Shown piece by piece: positions 24,483-31,750 of a DNA stretch of 64,000 nt. The notes under the pieces were generated by a model. That model worked only from the letters and a program-made list of their open reading frames with translations. It was not told the origin of the DNA and searched no databases. The position numbers and the translations under genes are program-made. Each line of letters starts with the position of its first letter. Positions within the stretch are counted from its first letter, which is position 1. Source of the DNA: CBDATA01 sp965215615 (GTDB lineage: Bacteria; Acidobacteriota; Vicinamibacteria; Marinacidobacterales; Marinacidobacteraceae); the NCBI GenBank assembly GCA_965215615.1, contig OZ244068.1, positions 1,240,001-1,304,000 of the forward strand. Direction: 5' to 3'.

Positions 24483-26033
24483 CTACTGCCGATGAGCGGG
24501 TGTTCCGAAGGGATAGAGCCCGCCGAGGTCCACGTTCTCGTAGGTCAGTGCGTCGAGGAAGGTGGTGCCGACGAAGGGTTCCGGAGCCTCCACGATCTGG
24601 ATCGTCCGGGCGTAGCCGGTTTCGTCGAAGCCGCGCCGGAAGTGCACTCGCGACTTGACCACGAAGACCTCGTAATCGTCCGGGTTGACCGGCCCGATGC
24701 GAAACCTCTCCGGATAGAGGACCTGGGTGTAGGCAGGAGCGAGGAAGACCAGGTTGCCGTCTCCGAACGAAACCGCGGCCACGAAGTCGTAGCCGAAGCC
24801 CTCGCCGAGGTATTCGAGGGTGCCGGTGATGCGCCGGGGCGATCCACCGGAGGGGGTGAAGCCGCCGATTTCGTGATCGAAGGGGTCACCGGGTTGGGCA
24901 TCGGTGGCGGCCAGCATGTCGAGGGTCTCGGGCGAGGAGATCGCCCCGTACAGGGTCTTGCCGATTCCGGCGGCGAGGAAGGCGTTCAGGATGTGGGTGG
25001 CATCCCCCGGCCGATCGCTGTGGTCTCCGACCGCGACGGGAGTGTCGCCGCGGGCGATGGCTGCCGAGACGAGCTCCGCCGCTTCTTCCGGCCCCGGGTA
25101 GCCACCCTTCGCGAAATCCTCGCGGACGCGCCAGATGAAGTCATCCATGTCGTCGGCGATCCGGTCGGCGAGTTCCTGATCGCCGTTGGTCATCACGTGA
25201 ACGGTTGCACCCACGTCGGGGACATCCGACCAGGGATAGCCGTAGAAGACGCTCACATAGGCATCGTGCTCCCGTGCCTCCCAGCGCCGGGCCCGCTCCA
25301 TGATGTCCATCGAGGGGGACTGGCCGGTCCACTGGAGCACGGTGGCGGTGATGACCCCCGGCTTCCGGGTCGCGGTGGTGGGTTCGTATTCGCCCCGAAC
25401 CGCGAGGCGCAGTGCGCGGGCCGCCCGCTCGCCCTGGATCCAGGAGTCGTAGTGCGGATATCGCTTGGTGACGAAGGCGAAGTCGGCGTGTTCGAGGAAT
25501 TCCCCGTCCTCGTTGCCGTGGAGGTCGAAGGTGGCGGCGATCGGGACATCAGCTCCCACCGCCTCGCGGAAGCGGCGGGCGATTTCGGCCTCCGGACGCG
25601 GGATTTCGCGAACCGCCATCGCCCCGTGGAGTGCCAGATAGACCCCGTCCACCGGCGACTGTGCCTCGAGATCGTCGAGCATGAGGCCGAGGAAATGTTC
25701 GAAGGTTTCCCGGGAGTTCCAGGTGCGGGACGAGCCCCCGAAGACTCCGACCGGAGAGGTCAGAGGCACGAGATCGACATCGCCGAACTCGCGAGCGCGT
25801 TCCACGAAACCGCCGATGTAGCCCCCCGACCGGAGCAACGCCTCTCCGGAGAGCGGCTCGCTCACGGCGAGCCAGTCTTCGATCCCGGTGTCTTCGCCGG
25901 GACAGAAGGTGCACGTCTCGTGTTGGAAGCGCGCGACCGCGATGCGGATCGGCTCTTCGGCGGGAGGCGGGGCGCAGGCGGCGAGAACCGCGATGGTGAG
26001 CGTGAGGGAGGGGATTCCTTTGGAGTTCAGCAC
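24483..26033 (-). CDS. M81-family (MlrC-like) metallopeptidase lipoprotein
   Basis: The GTG at 26033 gives 516 residues. A lipoprotein leader ends LTIAVLAAC before APPPAEEP. The M81/MlrC body opens IRIAVARFQHETCTFCPG and shows LALHGAMAV, ATFDLHGN and VGDHSDRPGDATH. MlrC linearises microcystin, and related proteins act on other small amide substrates. Members are usually cytosolic; this one is predicted to be exported. No ATG fits the leader, so the GTG start is inferred. Confidence 0.87.
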   Translation of the reverse strand: MLNSKGIPSLTLTIAVLAACAPPPAEEPIRIAVARFQHETCTFCPGEDTGIEDWLAVSEPLSGEALLRSGGYIGGFVERAREFGDVDLVPLTSPVGVFGGSSRTWNSRETFEHFLGLMLDDLEAQSPVDGVYLALHGAMAVREIPRPEAEIARRFREAVGADVPIAATFDLHGNEDGEFLEHADFAFVTKRYPHYDSWIQGERAARALRLAVRGEYEPTTATRKPGVITATVLQWTGQSPSMDIMERARRWEAREHDAYVSVFYGYPWSDVPDVGATVHVMTNGDQELADRIADDMDDFIWRVREDFAKGGYPGPEEAAELVSAAIARGDTPVAVGDHSDRPGDATHILNAFLAAGIGKTLYGAISSPETLDMLAATDAQPGDPFDHEIGGFTPSGGSPRRITGTLEYLGEGFGYDFVAAVSFGDGNLVFLAPAYTQVLYPERFRIGPVNPDDYEVFVVKSRVHFRRGFDETGYARTIQIVEAPEPFVGTTFLDALTYENVDLGGLYPFGTPAHRQ

Positions 26034-26099
26034 AGGCGAAAGGATATGACGCGGCTGGTGAAGGAAACGGAGCCTGGCTGCGTACTCTTCTGCTGAACG

Positions 26100-26642
26100 A
26101 TGACCCTGAACTCTCCGGATCCCGAGGAACAGGAATGGATACGCCGCTGCTGCGCCGGAAGTCGTCGGGCGTACGAGCCGCTCGTTCGTCGCTACGCGGC
26201 GCGGGCCGAAGCCGTGGCGCGGCGGCGGGTCGGGGATGCGGAGGAGGCACGGGATTTGGCCCAGGAAGCGTTCGTCCGCGCCTTCCACGCGATGCCGCGC
26301 TTCGACCCCGAACGTCCCTTTCTGCCGTGGTTTCTGGTCATCCTGAACCACGTCTGCGCGAGCTACCTGCGAAGCCGGCCGCGCCCGACTTCGTTCCCGG
26401 AGGCTTGGGAGCCCGCGACCGACGGGGGCATGGGCGGCATCGGAAACCGCGTGGATCTGGAGCGGGGTCTCGAAGGGCTACCGCTCCCGCAACGGGAGGT
26501 GTTCTTGATGAAGCACATCGAGGGATTCGCCCACCACGAGATCGCCGAACGGCTCGGCATTCCGGAGGGGACCGCGATGTCCCGGCTCCACGCCGCGAAG
26601 CGGCGGCTCCGCGGACTGCTGGGCAGGCGGCGGGTTTCCTGA
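26100..26642 (+). CDS. ECF-type RNA polymerase sigma factor
   Basis: This is a 180-residue sigma factor. Region 2 shows EARDLAQEAFVRAFHAMPRFDPERPFLPW split over the helix pair, and region 4 shows LPLPQREVFLMKHIEGFAHHEIAERLGIPEGT ending with SRLHAAKRRLRGLL (quoted in parts). It would direct polymerase to a small regulon. The following gene encodes a small two-helix membrane protein that could be its anti-sigma factor, although no zinc-finger motif is present. Confidence 0.92.
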   Translation: MTLNSPDPEEQEWIRRCCAGSRRAYEPLVRRYAARAEAVARRRVGDAEEARDLAQEAFVRAFHAMPRFDPERPFLPWFLVILNHVCASYLRSRPRPTSFPEAWEPATDGGMGGIGNRVDLERGLEGLPLPQREVFLMKHIEGFAHHEIAERLGIPEGTAMSRLHAAKRRLRGLLGRRRVS

Positions 26643-26653
26643 GGAGGAACGGC

Positions 26654-27019
26654 ATGAAAGAAGCGAAGGAAAGGTTCGGCGCATCCGGGAGGATTCCGGC
26701 CGATGCGCCCGGCGGAGCGGAGAACACGCCTCGCCCCGGGGACTGGGATGACGCGGCACTCGATCGGTTCTGGCTCGGCGTGTATGCGCGGCTCGAGCGC
26801 GGGATCGGCTGGACGATCCTTTCGGCCTCGGCAGCGCTCCTGCTCGGCTACGCCGGCTGGCATTTCGTGACCGAATTCCTTCAGGATGCGGGCGTTCCGG
26901 TGCTCGCTCGGGTCGGAGTCGCCGGAGTGGTGGTGGGTCTGCTCATCCTGATGCTCGGCCTGATCCGGGAGCGAATCCGCGCTTTCCGCCACGATCCCTT
27001 TCGGAGAGTCCGTCGTTGA
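26654..27019 (+). CDS. Small two-helix membrane protein beside the sigma factor
   Basis: The ATG at 26654 follows GAGGAGG and gives 121 residues: a polar N-terminus (~1-55), then two membrane helices (about 58-82 and 88-112) and a basic tail. It begins 11 bases after the ECF stop, so it is likely co-transcribed. Position and topology suggest an anti-sigma factor, but no ZAS or other motif is seen. Function unassigned. Confidence 0.7.
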   Translation: MKEAKERFGASGRIPADAPGGAENTPRPGDWDDAALDRFWLGVYARLERGIGWTILSASAALLLGYAGWHFVTEFLQDAGVPVLARVGVAGVVVGLLILMLGLIRERIRAFRHDPFRRVRR

Positions 27020-27055
27020 CAAAGGCTTTCGCCACGACAGAAGGAGGTTCTTCCC

Positions 27056-27373
27056 ATGATCGTCGTCACCACTTCTCATATCCCCGGCGAGGAGATCGCC
27101 GAAACCCTCGGCATCGCCCGAGGTGCCACCATCCGCTCCCGTCACATCGGCCGGGACATCCTGGCCGGACTCAAGGGAGTGGTGGGAGGCGAAATCGAGT
27201 CCTACACCAAGCTGATGGCCGAGAGCCGGGAACAGGCGCTCGCGCGGATGGTCGAGCACGCGGAATCACTCGGGGCGGATGCCGTCGTCTCGGTTCGCAT
27301 CATGACCAGCATGGTGATGCAGACCGCTTCGGAGATCCTGATGTACGGAACCGCGGTCCGACTGAAGCGCTGA
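27056..27373 (+). CDS. YbjQ/UPF0145 family protein
   Basis: This is a 105-residue protein with family hallmarks: VTTSHIPGEEIAETLGIARG, VVGGEIESYTKLMAESREQA, and ADAVVSVRIMTSMVMQ. The ring-forming family is annotated as putative heavy-metal-binding, with unclear function. A near-perfect AAGGAGG (27041-27047) sits 8 bases before the ATG. It is complete and of normal length. Confidence 0.92.
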   Translation: MIVVTTSHIPGEEIAETLGIARGATIRSRHIGRDILAGLKGVVGGEIESYTKLMAESREQALARMVEHAESLGADAVVSVRIMTSMVMQTASEILMYGTAVRLKR

Positions 27374-27452
27374 GGACGGCCTGGCATCGCCGCGAGCGGG
27401 CGGAAGATAAAGGGGAGTATCGTCCGGATCATGCCTGCTTCATGCTAATGTC

Positions 27453-27692
27453 ATGCGCATGGCACACCTTCAGGTAAAAAACGTTCCGGATTCGCTTCAT
27501 GAGAGCTTGCGGTCGCTTGCCCGCGAGACGGGCCGCACCGTCAGCGCGGTAGTGCTGGATGCGGTGGAGCGAGAGGTGAGCTACCGGGCTTGGTGGAAGC
27601 GGTTGGCGGAACGTCCCGCGACCGATCTCGGAGTGGATGCGGCGACGCTTGTTGCCGAGGGTCGCATGGAGAATGACCGCCGGCGGGACTGA
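27453..27692 (+). CDS. FitA-like ribbon-helix-helix antitoxin
   Basis: A 79-residue protein with MAHLQVKNVPDSLHESLRSL, the ribbon-helix-helix opening of FitA/VapB antitoxins, and ARETGRTVSAVVLDAV as its helix pair. The C-terminus would wrap the PIN toxin. It overlaps the toxin gene by 20 bases. Direct CATGC repeats just upstream (27432-27458) may be operator half-sites. Confidence 0.85.
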   Translation: MRMAHLQVKNVPDSLHESLRSLARETGRTVSAVVLDAVEREVSYRAWWKRLAERPATDLGVDAATLVAEGRMENDRRRD

Positions 27693-28095
27693 AGCGACTC
27701 GCTATGTGGTGGATGCCTCCGCCGCAGTTGAGTGTCTGCTCAAGACGTCGGTGGGGGTCGAGGTCGCCCGCCTTATGCGGCCCGCCGAGTTGGTCGCACC
27801 GGAGCTTCTCGATCCCGAAGTGTTGTCGGCGCTGCGGCGAGCTGTCCTGCGCGGTGTGATACCCGATTCCCGGGCGTTACTGGCGTTGGATGATCTCGCG
27901 AACTGGCCGATCAAGCGGATCGGGCACCGGGCGCTGACACTTGAGGCATGGCGGCATCGCCACAACGCGGGCGCTTACGATGCCTTCTATGTCGCGGCCG
28001 CCCACGCGGTGAACGCCTCCATCCTGACCACCGACGGGCGACTTGCCCGGGCATCCGGACTCGGAGTCACGGTGCAGCTCGTGAGGATCGCGTAG
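27673..28095 (+). CDS. PIN-domain ribonuclease toxin (VapC/FitB type)
   Basis: This is a 140-residue PIN domain starting from the ATG at 27673. Catalytic acidic residues: Asp14 in YVVDASAAVE, the Glu in the APELLDPEVLSALRR region, Asp in AYDAFYVAAA and Asp in TTDGRLARA. It probably cleaves a specific RNA when the antitoxin is lost. It overlaps the antitoxin gene and is followed by the relic of another antitoxin. Confidence 0.88.
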   Translation: MTAGGTEATRYVVDASAAVECLLKTSVGVEVARLMRPAELVAPELLDPEVLSALRRAVLRGVIPDSRALLALDDLANWPIKRIGHRALTLEAWRHRHNAGAYDAFYVAAAHAVNASILTTDGRLARASGLGVTVQLVRIA

Positions 28096-28153
28096 AAAAC
28101 GGAGCATCAGGAGTGTCCCGTCTCGGGTTTGCCTGGCTCTTCTTTGGGCATCA

Positions 28154-28363
28154 TGGAGAACGATCGTGACCCTGGAGCCGGACACGCATCGCCTGGTGCG
28201 GCGCGCCATGCGTACTCGGGGTGCAGTCAAGGACACCGTGAACGCGGCGATACGCCGGCCCGTTCGTCGTGAAATCACGACCGATGGGGGTTGCGGGTGC
28301 ACGACCCCTGGGAGCTCCGGAAGCTGGATGACGACGCGGAGGTCGAGCGCTTCCTTCGGGTGA
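28154..28363 (+). pseudogene. Relic of a VapB-type antitoxin
   Basis: Reading the frame at 28154 gives WRTIVTLEPDTHRLVRR, almost a VapB antitoxin start, but with TGG where ATG is expected; the nearest ATG (28153) is out of frame. Next comes AMRTRGAVKDTVNAAIRR, which looks two or three residues short at the expected RGxSFKD. The frame then loses antitoxin character. No matching toxin follows; the symporter ends at 28373. A GTG at 28166 keeps a 65-residue ORF open, so a short product is not excluded. Confidence 0.45.
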
Positions 28364-28372
28364 CCCACTCGA

Positions 28373-30061
28373 TCAGTCGGCCGTGCGTTTTTCCCCGCGG
28401 AGCGTCGCGACGATCTCGGCGCTCCCTTCCGGAGGCGAACCGGACCGGCTCACGAGCCAGGTGACCGCGAAGTTGAGCAGCATGCCGAGGCTGCCGATCC
28501 CCTCCGGGCTGATCCCGAACCACCAGGACTCCGGGCCGCTCCACGCGAAGACCTTGAACCAGCCGATATAGACGGCGGTGAATCCGGTGCCGGCGATCAT
28601 CCCGGCGACCGCGCCGCGCGCCGTGACCCAGGTGGTGAAGACACCGAGCACCAGGACTGGAAAGAAGCTCGCAGCGGCGAGTCCGAAGGCGAAGGCGACC
28701 ACCGCCGCCACGTAATCGGGTGGATAGATCCCCACCAGGATGGCCACGACCACCGCACCGGCGGCAGCGATCCGCGCCCAGCGGAGCTCCTCCCGGTCAG
28801 TCATGTTCGGGCGGAAGAATCCCTTGAGCAGGTCGTGGGAAACCGACGAGGAGATCACGAGCAGCAACCCGGCCGCGGTGGAGAGCGCCGCCGCCAGACC
28901 GCCGGCGGCGACGAGGCCCACGACCCAGGCGGGAAGCTCGGCGATCTCCGGATTGGCGAGCACCATGATGTCGCGGTCGATCACGAGCTCGGCATCCGGG
29001 CCTTCGCCGTACTGGATGATCCCGTCGCCGTTCCGGTCGGTGAAGGAGATGAGCCCGGTCGCCTCCCAGTTGCGGAACCAGGAAGGCGCTTCGACGTACG
29101 CCGTCCCGTGGAGTGTCTGGATCATGTTCACCCGGGCGAAGGCGGCGACGGCGGGCGCAGTGGTATAGAGGATGGCGATGAAGAGAAGCGCCCACATCAC
29201 GCTCCAGCGGGCGAGCCGGGCGGTCCGGACCGTGTAGAAGCGGATCAGGACGTGCGGCAGGCCGGCAGTCCCGGTCATGAGCGCGAGAGTGATGGCGAAG
29301 ACATCCAGCAGGGTCTTCTTGCCGGCGAGGAAGGCCCCGGTGTATTCCGGCAGCCCCAGGTCGGCGTGGATGGCATCAATGGCGCGCAGCAGATGGATTC
29401 CGGCGCGTTCGCCCTCGATGAGCTCCGCGCCGAAGCCGATCTGCGGAACCAGCACACCGGTCATCTTCCAGGAGATCGCGGCGGCAGGGATCAGGAACGC
29501 CACGATCAGCACACAGTACTGGGCGACCTGGGTGTAGGTGATGCCGCGCATACCGCCGAGAGTGGCGTAGATCAGCACGATGACCCCGCCGAGGATCACC
29601 CCGTATTCCACCGGCACGGTAAGGAAGCGGGAAAAAACCACCCCGACCCCGCGCATCTGGCCGGCTACGTAGGTGATCGAGATGAACACCGCGCAACCCA
29701 CAGCCACGAGGCGTGCCGTCTGCGAACCGTACCGGTCACCGACGAACTCGGGGATGGTGAAGCGGCCGTAGCGGCGGAGGTAGGGCGCGACGAGCAGCGC
29801 GAGGAGGACATAGCCGCCGGTCCAGCCCATCAGGTAGATGGCACCGTCGTAGCCCATGAAGCTGATGAGGCCGGCCATCGAGATGAACGAGGCGGCGCTC
29901 ATCCAGTCGGCACCGGTCGCCATCCCGTTTGCGACCGCCGAGACCCCGCGCCCGGCGACGTAGAAGCCGGAGGTCGTTCCCACCCGGCTCGCGATGGCGA
30001 TCGCGGTGTAGAGAGCGAAGCTCCCGACCACGAAGGCGAGCGTCCAGCCGGCGATGCTCAA
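28373..30061 (-). CDS. Sodium/solute symporter (SSS family, ActP-like)
   Basis: This is a 562-residue permease with about thirteen membrane helices. The SSS context is clear: SGFYVAGRGVSAVANGMATGADWMSAASFI near the N-terminus (quoted in parts), GGYVLLALLVAPYLRRYGRFTIPEF, and an LPHVLIRFYTV segment. It likely imports a small carboxylate with sodium. Its start overlaps the stop of the DUF4212 gene (ATGA), the standard two-gene pairing of this subfamily. It ends beside the antitoxin relic. Confidence 0.92.
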   Translation of the reverse strand: MSIAGWTLAFVVGSFALYTAIAIASRVGTTSGFYVAGRGVSAVANGMATGADWMSAASFISMAGLISFMGYDGAIYLMGWTGGYVLLALLVAPYLRRYGRFTIPEFVGDRYGSQTARLVAVGCAVFISITYVAGQMRGVGVVFSRFLTVPVEYGVILGGVIVLIYATLGGMRGITYTQVAQYCVLIVAFLIPAAAISWKMTGVLVPQIGFGAELIEGERAGIHLLRAIDAIHADLGLPEYTGAFLAGKKTLLDVFAITLALMTGTAGLPHVLIRFYTVRTARLARWSVMWALLFIAILYTTAPAVAAFARVNMIQTLHGTAYVEAPSWFRNWEATGLISFTDRNGDGIIQYGEGPDAELVIDRDIMVLANPEIAELPAWVVGLVAAGGLAAALSTAAGLLLVISSSVSHDLLKGFFRPNMTDREELRWARIAAAGAVVVAILVGIYPPDYVAAVVAFAFGLAAASFFPVLVLGVFTTWVTARGAVAGMIAGTGFTAVYIGWFKVFAWSGPESWWFGISPEGIGSLGMLLNFAVTWLVSRSGSPPEGSAEIVATLRGEKRTAD

Positions 30062-30312
30062 GAGCGATCCTCTTCGTCCCCTTCGATCCGGTCCATCGCG
30101 ATGGCGTTGACGATCAGCAGGACCAGGAAGATCAGGATCGAACCCTGCTGGGCGAACCAGAACCCGAGCGGAAAGCCTCCCATCCAGATCCGGTTCAGCG
30201 GGCCGGCGAGCAAAACTCCGAGCCCGAGCGAGGCGGTGAACCAGACGGCGAGCAGCAGGCCGATGAGCCGCAGGCTGCGCTTCCAGCGATGCTTTCCCCC
30301 GGTGTTGCTCAT
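30058..30312 (-). CDS. DUF4212 small symporter subunit
   Basis: The ATG at 30312 gives 84 residues with two helices and the motif GGFPLGFWFAQQGSI, followed by FLVLLIVNAIAMDRI. This matches the DUF4212 partner found before ActP-like symporters. It is coupled to the permease by ATGA. The gap to the divergent coxM gene is 89 bases. Confidence 0.88.
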   Translation of the reverse strand: MSNTGGKHRWKRSLRLIGLLLAVWFTASLGLGVLLAGPLNRIWMGGFPLGFWFAQQGSILIFLVLLIVNAIAMDRIEGDEEDRS

Positions 30313-30401
30313 ATCGGCCGGGGCGGAATGGTGCGGCAGGAGTACGCGCTTTGGCAAGCGCCAGTAGATGGTATGCTCACTTTCCTGACAGGGAGGTTCG
30401 T

Positions 30402-31271
30402 GTGATTCCAGCGTCTTTCGACTACCACTCGCCGGGAAGCCTCAAAGAGGCGAGCGACCTGCTTCTTGCCCATCCGGGTGCCAAGTTGCTCGCCGGCGGC
30501 CACAGCCTCATCCCGATGATGCGGTTTCGACTGGCCGAGCCGAGCGCGCTCATCGACCTGAGCGCCCTCCCCGATCTCGCCGGTATCCGGATCGAAGGGG
30601 AAACGCTCGTGATCGGGGCGATGACCCGCCAGGCGGAGGTCGAGTCCTCCGATCTCGTGCGCCGTCATGCGCCGCTGCTCGCCGAGACCGCGGCGGTGGT
30701 CGGCGACCCGCTGGTGAGAAACCTCGGGACCATCGGGGGGAACGTCGCCCATGCCGATCCGGGGAACGATCATCCGGCGGCGATGCTGGCGCTCGGCGCG
30801 TCCTTCGTTTCCGAAGGGCCTTCCGGAGCCAGGACCGCGGCTGCTGCCGACTTCTTCCGGGGGCCTTTCGAGACGAGCCTCGAAGACGGCGACATCCTCA
30901 CCGAAATCCGGATTCCGATCGGCCGGCCGGGCTCCGGCGGTGCCTACCGGAAGTTCGAACGCAAGGTCGGCGACTATGCGGTGGCAGCTGTCGCGGCGCA
31001 GGTCCGAGTGGCAGGCGGGCAGGTGGTCGAAGCCGGGATCGCTCTCACGAACGTCGGGCTCACCGCGATCCGGGCCATCTCGGCCGAAGCGGCGCTCGTC
31101 GGGACCGGCGGTTCGGAAGCTGATCGCGACCGGGCGGCGGAAGCCGCGGCCGGAGCGGCAGACCCGAACGAAGACCACCGCGGGACGGTCGCCTACAAGC
31201 GGGCGCTCGTCCGCACTCTTACCTTCCGGGCGCTCACGGACGCCCTCGATATGGCGGGAAAGACATCATGA
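30402..31271 (+). CDS. coxM: CODH FAD-binding medium subunit (form I locus)
   Basis: The GTG at 30402 follows GGGAGG and gives 289 residues. FAD-binding motifs AKLLAGGHSLIPMM and NLGTIGGNVAHADPGND are both present. It passes electrons from the iron-sulfur subunit to the quinone pool or another acceptor. A possible promoter is TTGGCA (30351) with TATGCT (30372), but the 15-base spacing is short. It is the first gene of the M-S-L order used by form I CODH. Its stop overlaps the coxS ATG. Confidence 0.93.
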   Translation: MIPASFDYHSPGSLKEASDLLLAHPGAKLLAGGHSLIPMMRFRLAEPSALIDLSALPDLAGIRIEGETLVIGAMTRQAEVESSDLVRRHAPLLAETAAVVGDPLVRNLGTIGGNVAHADPGNDHPAAMLALGASFVSEGPSGARTAAAADFFRGPFETSLEDGDILTEIRIPIGRPGSGGAYRKFERKVGDYAVAAVAAQVRVAGGQVVEAGIALTNVGLTAIRAISAEAALVGTGGSEADRDRAAEAAAGAADPNEDHRGTVAYKRALVRTLTFRALTDALDMAGKTS

Positions 31272-31750
31272 GCCAGCACTCGGTACAGATCACCCTCAAC
31301 GGGGAAGACGTGCAGCGGGAGGTCGAATCGCGACTCCTGCTGGTGCACTTCATCCGGGAGGAGATGAACCTCACCGGAACCCACATCGGTTGCGATACCA
31401 CCTCCTGCGGGGCCTGCACGGTGCTGCTCGACGGGACTCCGGTGAAGAGCTGCACGGTGTTCGCGGTCGCTGCGAGCGGGAAATCGGTAACCACCGTCGA
31501 AGGGCTCGGAAACGGGGAACTCGATCCGGTCCAGCAGGGATTCACCGAAAAGCACGGACTCCAGTGCGGCTTCTGCACGCCGGGGATGATGCTGACATCG
31601 AAGGCGCTGCTGGAACAGAACCCGGACCCGAGCGAGGAAGAAATCCGCTGGGGGATATCCGGCAACCTGTGCCGCTGTACCGGTTACGTGAACATCGTCA
31701 AGGCGGTGGAGCGCGCCGCCGAACTGATGAAGGAGAAAAACGATGACTGA
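31268..31750 (+). CDS. coxS: CODH iron-sulfur small subunit (form I locus)
   Basis: This is a 160-residue protein with two 2Fe-2S clusters: CDTTSCGACTVLLDG with a later SCTV, and CGFCTPGM with CRCTGY. It transfers electrons from the molybdenum site to FAD. The ATG overlaps the coxM stop (ATGA) and its 3' end overlaps coxL by 8 bases. Length and motifs are normal. Confidence 0.94.
   Translation: MSQHSVQITLNGEDVQREVESRLLLVHFIREEMNLTGTHIGCDTTSCGACTVLLDGTPVKSCTVFAVAASGKSVTTVEGLGNGELDPVQQGFTEKHGLQCGFCTPGMMLTSKALLEQNPDPSEEEIRWGISGNLCRCTGYVNIVKAVERAAELMKEKNDD

Noticed and set aside
24138..26096. 652-codon plus-strand frame
   Set aside because: Antisense to the M81 lipoprotein, which has clear family motifs.
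27016..27021. TTGACA before ybjQ as a promoter
   Set aside because: No acceptable -10 at 16-18 bases; it also overlaps the previous gene's stop.
28835..30367. 510-codon plus-strand frame over the symporter
   Set aside because: Polar, His- and Asp-rich shadow of a membrane protein gene.
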